Below, piece after piece: positions 57,897 through 64,000 of a stretch of DNA of 64,000 nucleotides. The translations under genes were made by a program, and so were the position numbers. The stretch covers positions 6,573,116-6,637,115 of the forward strand of contig NW_025335468.1 of the NCBI RefSeq assembly GCF_004798865.1. The letters run 5' to 3'. How positions within the stretch are numbered: the stretch's first letter is position 1; every line of letters begins with the position of its first letter. Source of the DNA: Varanus komodoensis. Its lineage: Eukaryota > Chordata > Lepidosauria > Squamata > Varanidae. Below the pieces are notes generated by a model that saw nothing but the letters and a program-made list of their open reading frames with translations, did not search any database and was not told where the DNA came from.

Positions 57897-58056
57897 TTAT
57901 TTAATTATTTATTAAAACATTTCTATGCCGCCCCTTGCCAAAGCCTCGGGGCGGCTTACAACATAATAAAATACAATAAAATACAAACATAACAATATAA
58001 AATTAAAATTAACAATATAAAATAAATAAAAAAATAAAAGAAAAAATATAAAAGAA
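57897..58056 (-). mobile_element. LINE 3' end with an 11-bp target duplication
   Basis: A 160-bp, extremely 5'-truncated LINE in minus orientation, flanked by perfect TTTAATGGCAT duplications (57886-57896 and 58057-58067). It contains the 3' signature AAGCCTCGGGGCGGCTTACAAC (57940-57961) and a TAAATAATTAAATAA tail at its left. The duplication proves a discrete target-primed insertion into the surrounding LINE. Confidence 0.85.
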
Positions 58057-58072
58057 TTTAATGGCATATGTC

Positions 58073-58740
58073 TTCTGTGACATATGCAATCGCAGTGGGT
58101 TAAACCGCAGAGCCAGCTAGGCTGGTTCAGCAAAAGGTCGACAGTTCGAATCCACAGACGGGGTGAGCTCCTGTACTCTGTCCCAGCTCCTGCGAGCTTT
58201 GTAGTTCGAAAGCATACAAATGCAAGTAGATAAATAGGTGCAGTGGTACCTCGGCTCACAAACACCTCAGTTCACGACCAAATCGGGTCACGAACAGAAC
58301 TTTCTGATAAATTTTGCCTCAGGTCACAAACTCCAGATTGGGTGATGATCGCGATTGCGCCCGTGATCGTGCCGTCTCCCCCCTCCCCAACATGCCTGCT
58401 TCAAATTTTTGTGATTAAAAAAAAAGTAGTTAGAGAACGGATTAACCTTATTTACATAGAACCTTATGGGGAAATTTGCCTTGGCTCATGACCAATTTGG
58501 GTCATGACCAGAGTCCTGGAACGGATTAAGTTCGTGAGCCAAGGTACCACTGTACCACTTTGGTGGGAAGGTAACAGCGCTCCATGCACTTCGGTGTTTA
58601 GTCCTGCTGGCCACATGACCACGGAGACTGTCTGCGGACAAATCTGGCTCCCTTGGCTAGGAAACGGAGATGAGCACTCCCCCCACAAGAGTCAGTCATG
58701 ACTGGACTTTAATGTAATGGGGAAACCTTTACCTTTACCT
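58073..58740 (+). mobile_element. Sauria SINE, interrupted by a MITE
   Basis: The A-box region is CGCAGTGGGTTAAACCGCAG (58091-58110), and the B box AGTTCGAATCC lies at 58143-58153. These are followed by GGGGTGAGCTCC and GCAAGTAGATAAATAGG, the family's body. The second half resumes at 58553 with TACCACTTTGGTGGGAAGG, GGCCACATGACCACGGAGAC and GGAGATGAGCACT, and ends with the diagnostic ACCTTTACCTTTACCT tail at 58725-58740. Sauria SINEs are known to use BovB machinery. Without the insert at 58241-58552 it would be about 355 bp. It is not a functional tRNA gene. Confidence 0.92.
58241..58552. mobile_element. Tigger-like (Tc1/mariner) MITE inside the SINE
   Basis: A 312-bp element with terminal inverted repeats CAGTGGTACCTCGGCTCAC (left) and, in reverse complement, CAGTGGTACCTTGGCTCAC (right). 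The match extends to 23 bases with two differences. Target TA is seen at the right (58553-58554) and as TG at the left (58239-58240). Removing the element restores the Sauria SINE phrase AAATAGGTACCACTTTGG. No transposase. It is the youngest layer of the nest. Confidence 0.9.
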
Positions 58741-58965
58741 GCTATTTTAATTAGGTCAGGTTTTCATTGGAAATTGTTTTAGATGCTAAACTGTTTTATA
58801 TTTTTGATACTGGAATTTCTAGTTGTTTTATATTTGCACATTAGAATTAAATACTGTGTTTTACTCCTTTTGTACTTTTAATTTATCCTTTCTATTTGAT
58901 CCATTGTTGTGAACCACTGAGAGAGTTTCAGCTACTGGGCAGAAAGGTAATAAGGAAAGAATAAA

Positions 58966-59634
58966 AATCTCCCTCCATTTTCAGGATATGCAAGTACTGT
59001 AGTGCAGAAGAGAGTGCAAAATTTAGCTAGTTACCTGCTGCTACACTTCTTGTAGGTTTCTATCTTGGCTTTGTTCACACCAGTCTATTTTTAACATCAT
59101 TTGTATTTTCCTTATTCCTCCATCAGTTAATGAGTGCTAGAGTTAGCTTCACTTACTGAAATCTCAGTCAGCTAGTTTTTTTCATTTGTTCATTGGACCA
59201 TGAAGAAAAATGGTTGTTCATAACAGATTTATTAGGTCTGTTTGATTCATTGATCTGGTAGATGGAAGGTCTTTCAGCCATATCCTCTAGTTCTTGGAGG
59301 AAATTCCCACAAAAATTATGAAAAGACGTCAACAGCAGGTGACTGAATAAATAATACATTTAATTCCATTGTACAAGCATCTCAGACTTTAAATTTCCAG
59401 AGAAATAATAGTTTTTTGCTTTATACATACACACGCACACAGAATTAATTTCCCTTTTTAGAGTGTTCTCATGATCTTGAGACCAACAAGGCTTTAGATG
59501 TAGAGATAATGGCTTCCTGTCCTACTAAAGATTTTAATTTGTCAGCATTGTTAAGCTGATTATGTTATCACCCATCATTGCTGTTGCAAAAAGACACTCT
59601 GGGGGTTTTTTTTGCTAATCACTGCTTTTACCTT
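58966..59634. other. Unassigned AT-rich DNA
   Basis: No gene recognised. Contains a candidate conserved block listed separately at 59455-59600. Confidence 0.35.
59455..59600. promoter_or_regulatory. Candidate conserved non-coding element
   Basis: A non-repetitive stretch with CTAAAGATTTTAATTTGTCAGCATTGTTAAGCTGATTATG and TTATCACCCATCATTGCTGTTGC. The motifs include TAATTT, a SOX-like CATTGTT and a GATTA homeodomain-like core. Weaker than 13.3 and 38.6 kb. Confidence 0.22.
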
Positions 59635-60470
59635 TTATTTATTTATTTTATTATTTTAGTTAAAGTTTTTGTATGCCGTCCCCTTGCTATATAGCCTTGG
59701 GACGGCTCACACAGATAAATAAATATAATACAAATACAGATAAAACCCGGAAACACCCTGGCTGCACAATTAAAACCTATAAATATTATACGTTGTTAAA
59801 ATATTGTTTGAATAAAAAGGTCTTAGCCTGGCGCTGAAAAACAAATAACAATGGCACCAGGCGAACCTCTCTGGGGAGCACATTCCATAGATGGGGCGCC
59901 ACTGCAGAGAAAGCCCTCCTCCGGGTACTTTGCTTCCTGATGTCTCTCATGGAAGGCTCCCAGAGGAGGGCCTCTGCTGCCGATCTCAAGGGGCAGGAGG
60001 GCAAATATGGAAGCAGGCATTCCTTCAAGTATCCAGGTCCCAAGCCGTTAAGGGCTTTGTAGGTGATAACCAGCACCTTGAATTGAGCCCGGACGTCAAT
60101 GGGAAGCCAGTGAAGCTGGTAGAGGACTGGGGTTATGTGAGAGTAACACCCAGTCCCCGTCAGCAACCTGGCTGCTCTGTTTTGCACCATCTGAAGTATC
60201 CAGACTGTCTTCAAGAGCAGCCCCATGTAGAGTGCGTTACAATCGGGAAGTAACCAATGCATGTGTCACTGTCTCTAGGCAGTCATCCTCCAGGTAGGGA
60301 TGCAGCTGATGGATTAGCCGAAGCTGAATGAAAGCGCTCCTCGCCACAGCGGTCACCTGAGCTTCCAAAGAAAGCTCTGGGTCAAGAAGCACTCCCAAGC
60401 TGCGGACTCTGTCCTTTAGAGGGAGTGCAACCTCATTCAGGAATCTCTTGCCTCACTCCCATCAGTCATC
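59635..60470 (-). mobile_element. L2-like LINE, best-preserved ORF2 C-terminus
   Basis: A minus frame of 158 codons (59786-60262) contains LLLKTVWILQMVQNRAARLL, HITPVLYQLHWLPIDVRAQF, KVLVITYKALNGLGPGYLKE and RRAFSAVAPHLWNVLPREVR. It ends QAKTFLFKQYF. Upstream of the frame's start the same element continues (LKDRVRSLGVLLDPELSLEA then VTAVARSAF, around 60320-60420) but with an interrupting stop. The 3' end has GCCGTCCCC...GGGACGGC and a TAAATAAATAAA tail near 59635. 5'-truncated. The youngest-looking of the L2-like copies here. Confidence 0.88.
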
Positions 60471-61305
60471 CCAGGCACCCCACTGCCAAGTATATCCCTG
60501 CAATTGAGGATAACATTTTATGCATCTGATGAAGTAGCCTTGAGTACAGAGGAGCACGCTCCAGAAAACATTTGTTAGACTTTAAGATGCCACAAGATTC
60601 CGACCTGGCCTGCACAATCATCCCAACCTACTATAGCTTATTATTATGGTGTGTTCTGGCACCCCTGAGTGCCAGGTTCCCAATCCAAGCCCCAGTGCAG
60701 CTCCTCAGCCACTCCACCAACCCACCCTTGCCAGATTTTCACATAACAAGAAGCTAAGATGGCCCCCAAAATTCAAAGTGGCATCCACTGCCCCAAGAAA
60801 AGACCACCCCAGAAAATTTACCCATGGTAGGTTCTCATAACCTGCAAACCAGGCCTCTGTTGTGTTTGCTGAGTAAAAGCTAACATGGCCACTTTTTTTT
60901 TTAATTCTGCTATATTATTGTGCTGGATTGAAACCCAATTTATACCTCACTCATCTGTCAAAATCACTGAGTGTCACTGAGCAAGACAGTCTCTCTCTAC
61001 TTTGTGCTAAGCTCAGAAATGACCCATTCACCTTTTAAGGTGAAGAACAAATATAAGGACAATATGTTTTACAATACTAACTTTCTGGTCACTTGATAGA
61101 AAAGGATGTGGCAAAGGGTGCTGCTATTTGAACTACATATCTAAAAATATGTTTTCAGTGGTCAGAATGTGCTCAGCAATGACTTTGGCATAAACATTGC
61201 CCAATCTTTTAATGATCTGCAAAAAGACATTGGCAGAGTGGCTTTCTGAACAGCTTGTTGCTGTTGTTGTTGTTCAATCAAATCTCCCTTGACCACTCTT
61301 CCACA
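60471..61305. other. Unassigned DNA, no gene seen
   Basis: No gene recognised. A TTGTTGCTGTTGTTGTTGTTC run at about 61256-61276 may be a bare BovB tail. Confidence 0.35.
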
Positions 61306-61411
61306 ACCTAATGCCCTCCAGATGTGTTAAACTGTGGTTTTTACATTCCTAACCAGTGTGGCCAGTATATTCAAACCATTTGGAAGGCACCAGAGTAGGA
61401 AAGGCTGATAT
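61306..61411. mobile_element. Palindromic MITE copy
   Basis: Left: AATGCCCTCCAGATGTGTTAAACTGTGG. Right: AACCAGTGTGGCC, then TTCAAACCATTTGGAAGGCACCAGAGTAGGAAAGGCTG. This is the family's 'tgccctccagatgtt...aacatctggagggcaccaggttggggaaggctg' plan in diverged form. Confidence 0.6.
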
Positions 61412-61679
61412 GAAGTATATTAATCCAAACATAGGCCAAAGTTAAGGCCAAGCAAAATAACCTTTTTTCGTAGTGTCAATTCTTTTATGGTGTTATTGGT
61501 TAATACAAATTACATGTTAATTTGAGTTTTCAGTACGCAAATTGAATTGGAATTGGACTAGGTAAATGTTGCATACCCCCTCTTTGAATTACAGATGTTA
61601 ACAGCTTTAGTGTTAGAGCTTGATTTGTTACATTTGAGATAAAATTAGAGAGCATGATGCTAGTGAGCAGCCTTCAAAT

Positions 61680-61708
61680 AAATTAAATAAATAAATAAAT
61701 AAATAAAT
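61680..61708. repeat. (AAAT)n microsatellite
   Basis: Seven AAAT units, preceded by CCTTCAAATAAATT; possibly a retroposon tail. Confidence 0.92.
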
Positions 61709-61987
61709 CTCTAATGCATTCAACAAGGTACCTGTATCCATTTAGACTTAACTGTATGGTATAACTATGGAGTACAGAAGAAATAATGTCCAAATTTTCC
61801 TTTACTTTTAATTCCTAATCTGGATGCTGAAATTGGCAATTTGCGATACAGCAATCTTTTAATATTTCCTTATGTCTCCAGATTATTTCATACATAATAG
61901 AGAGGCAAATTCAGATTTTATTGGGAATGGAAAATCTGCCTATGGCACAGTTCTACACACAGCTGCATTCCATTTCTGCATTAATCT
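61709..61987. other. Unassigned AT-rich DNA
   Basis: Nothing recognised. Confidence 0.35.
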
Positions 61988-61995
61988 CTAATAAC

Positions 61996-62324
61996 CAGGG
62001 CTTTTTTTGTCATAGAACGCACCGGAACGGTGTTCCGGCACCTTTTTTTGACGGATTTTTCCATGTGATTGTGAATCACCCTGTCGGGTGTAGCAGGTCG
62101 GCAGCAAACAGCATTAAAATAGTGCCTGCGGGCTGCGTGTGTGTCGGCACTGCTCGGGAGGGCGCTGTTCGGCTAGGATGCTGCACAGCTTGGGATCGGT
62201 CGTGTGGTCGTGCGCTCAGTGTTTACTGCCGGCGGCAACCATTGTGTTTATGTGTGTGTAGAGTGATTGACCCCAAGAAGTGAGTTCCAGCACCTTTTTT
62301 TTTTTTTTTACAAAAAAAGCACTG
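61996..62324. mobile_element. hAT-type MITE with 8-bp target duplication
   Basis: A 329-bp element. Left terminus CAGGGCTTTTTTTGTCATAG; right terminus in reverse complement CAGTGCTTTTTTTGTAAAAA. Subterminal GTTCCGGCACCTTTTTTT (left) is mirrored by GTTCCAGCACCTTTTTTTT on the same strand at the right. Flanked by CTAATAAC (61988-61995) and CTAACAAC (62325-62332), 7 of 8 matching. The inside (62085-62270) is GC- and CpG-rich against very AT-rich flanks. The 120-codon frame over it is incidental. Confidence 0.85.
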
Positions 62325-62332
62325 CTAACAAC

Positions 62333-63939
62333 TATCTATATAGATTTTCTCAAAATATTATTTAAACAGACATTTTAACTTATCTATTTATATATGTATT
62401 TTCTCCAAATTAATATGTAAACACTAAATATCTCTCAAAGTTAGTATTTAAATGAATCTTTCCTCACAAAATATTATTTAACTGCAAATACAGATTTCTT
62501 TGTTGAAAATTGCATAGCAACATTTGGAGAAGCACAAAAAATAGTATATACCTAAGTTCCAATTCACATATTATTCTAAGGGATGCAGACTGGACACAAA
62601 AATTAAATCCCTTGAGCATTTCTACTTCATTTGCCAACAAATGTAACTCAACAAGAGTTGCACCCAATTACAACTCCATTCACTTATATGTTTCTCAAAT
62701 CCATCCACATTTTACATTGTAGGTGTCTGCTTGAAATAGTTTATGCTGCTTGGGGAAGACTTGGCATTCTTTCTGACTAAGCATACAATGGGCAGAATCT
62801 AATGGGATGCTGATAGCTCCCACTGATTCGCTTCTTTCCTGTCAATTCCCTCTCACAAGTGGTGGGTCCCACCAACGCACAAGCAGAACCTACCAATTAT
62901 TCAAGGGAAATTTTGAGATGTCTACAGCAAGGCTCCAAAGAAGTGGAAACACTCCTTTCTGGAAGGAGGCAGGTTGGCTGAGCTCTCTTATATGATGTTC
63001 TGCCAATCTGCCCCCTTCCAGAAATGAGTGTTTCACTAATTTCTGATTACTCCAGAAGTGCTAAGTCAACACCATTGAGGCAGCTTGCATAACAACATTT
63101 GTGAAGTGTAAGAATCCTAATGGATTCTGCCACTAGAACTGTGCCCTAAAATAGTTCCCTTGGCCTGTCTTTTCTGCAAAGTGCAGACAATCCGTGTACA
63201 AATGCTGAAAGCAATGAGAAACAGAAATGAGGTAATCTAACAGGGAGATCTGGCCTAAGACAAATACTGATTGTAGGGCATTATTCTTCTCAATATACTG
63301 CTGAAAGAAGATGGAATTACAAGCCCGTGAAAGCCATCCAAGACTGAAGTTAGACTCCATCAACCTCGCCCTGAAGTACATAATGAGGCATTTAAGATGG
63401 GGATGTGTATCTGTATTCACCAGCTTCTTTAACTCATCCAAGGTTATACAGATTGATTTAATAAACTCCTGCCTCTGCTGCTGTTCCACAATATTACCAA
63501 ATTCCTCCAGCCTATGTTCCTCTGTGTGATTATGTAGAAACTAGCCCCATCAATCCAGCCAAGTATAGGATTATAACCTTCAGTGTTTAGGGTTACGTCT
63601 GAAGAGTGATTTAAAAAGTCAAATAGAAACATTCTTAGTAGCATCTCCTGGAAAAGATTAACATGATGATCAAAACAGAAGGTCTGAACTCAGAATGGGA
63701 TTTTCTTGTCTGGTTCATTCATTTCATAATAGGCAAAGAGCTGATTTAGTGATTTGACATGTTCTGAGCTTCAGTTGTGAAGACAATTTCCAGAGGGTAC
63801 TCATGTTAATCTTTTCTGGCAAAATCCAACAGAGTTTTGTGTCACCTTTAAGTACTCGCAGTCACAAATGTATTCTAGCAAAAGCTTCCATTGACCAGAT
63901 GCATTAAGTGTTACACTCTTTGGCAGGGATATAAATGTA

Positions 63940-63942
<3 letters not shown>
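62333..63942. other. Unassigned AT-rich DNA, no gene seen
   Basis: The part at 62335-62560 contains repeated AAAATATTATTTAA and TTCTCCAAATTAATATG phrases and may be a further copy of the AT-rich family. The minus frame at 63133-63489 (118 codons) has no recognisable domain. Confidence 0.35.

Positions 63943-64000
<58 letters not shown>
63943..64000. repeat. (TC)n microsatellite, truncated by window end
   Basis: At least 29 uninterrupted TC units. The right end lies beyond the window. Confidence 0.98.

Larger units (their letters stand above)
57745..58965 (+). mobile_element. L2-like LINE 3' end, host of a nested insertion
   Basis: The outer layer of a nest. The left part (57745-57896) reads AAGGGAGGCCCAGAGAGAGGCAACAAGG, then CCCACCTGGTGCCAACACTGTCACC and GTCAGGTTAAAACTGCC. 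This is the end of the L2-like ORF ('gcctggcgccaacactgttatcttttcggcgccaggtcaaaac'). The right part (58741-58965) is the AT-rich 3' untranslated region ending TTGTGAACCACTGAGAGAG and AATAAAAATC. Between them lie a LINE 3' end, a Sauria SINE and a MITE. Confidence 0.7.

Noticed and set aside
58143-58153. tRNA-like B box AGTTCGAATCC, considered as a tRNA gene
   Set aside because: It sits in the body of a Sauria SINE; no cloverleaf or 3' acceptor stem can be drawn around it.
1-64000. CRISPR arrays, bacterial operons, rRNA, integrons or phage modules
   Set aside because: There are no regularly spaced repeats, no ribosome-binding-site/ORF organisation and no prokaryotic coding density. The repeat content is squamate.

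Overview
This looks like nuclear DNA from a squamate reptile, most likely a lizard. The evidence is the repeat content: a Sauria-type tRNA-derived SINE with its ACCTTT tail, two 3' ends of the RTE-BovB LINE, many 5'-truncated L2/CR1-type LINE fragments, several copies of a second tRNA-derived (MIR/CORE-like) SINE with (TTTA)n or (ATTC)n tails, and many short hAT-like and Tigger-like non-autonomous DNA transposons. There is no bacterial, plasmid or phage signal. Family names come from remembered sequence character, not from a database search.

I find no host protein-coding gene I can name, and no tRNA, rRNA or known ncRNA gene. Almost all open frames are 60-180 codons and look like chance or like translated repeats. 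The window reads as intergenic or deep intronic DNA. The only recognisable protein sequence belongs to LINEs: the C-terminal part of an L2-like reverse transcriptase/ORF2 (about 1.1-2.0, 20.1, 24.3-25.0, 41.0-41.6, 50.1-50.9 and 59.6-60.5 kb) and the C-terminus of BovB ORF2 (7.4-7.8 kb minus, 56.2-56.4 kb plus).

Layout. 1-9 kb: an L2-like LINE interrupted by a LINE 3' end and (ATT)n, a hAT MITE with a perfect 8-bp target duplication (4641-4999), a BovB end, and a CCAAT/TATA promoter-like block (7830-7975). 9-16 kb: hAT and palindromic MITEs, one enhancer-like AT-rich block (13.3-13.55 kb), and a second member of the TAGGG hAT family (14207-14681). 16-26 kb: two SINEs, a possible but unidentified exon pair on the minus strand (17.9-18.75 kb), a third TAGGG hAT copy, and two L2-like LINE pieces with their 3' ends facing each other. 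26-40 kb: SINEs, palindromic MITEs, a minisatellite (33.78-33.89 kb), and an enhancer-like block (38.6 kb). 40-55 kb: mostly unassigned DNA with LINE, hAT and palindromic MITE fragments. 55-64 kb: the densest repeat region, including a nest of four elements (57.75-58.97 kb), a hAT with an 8-bp target duplication (61996-62324), and a (TC)n tract that runs off the window end.

The parts do not work together as a system. The useful content is transposon stratigraphy: which element entered which, marked by target duplications, plus a few non-repetitive AT-rich blocks that could be conserved regulatory elements.
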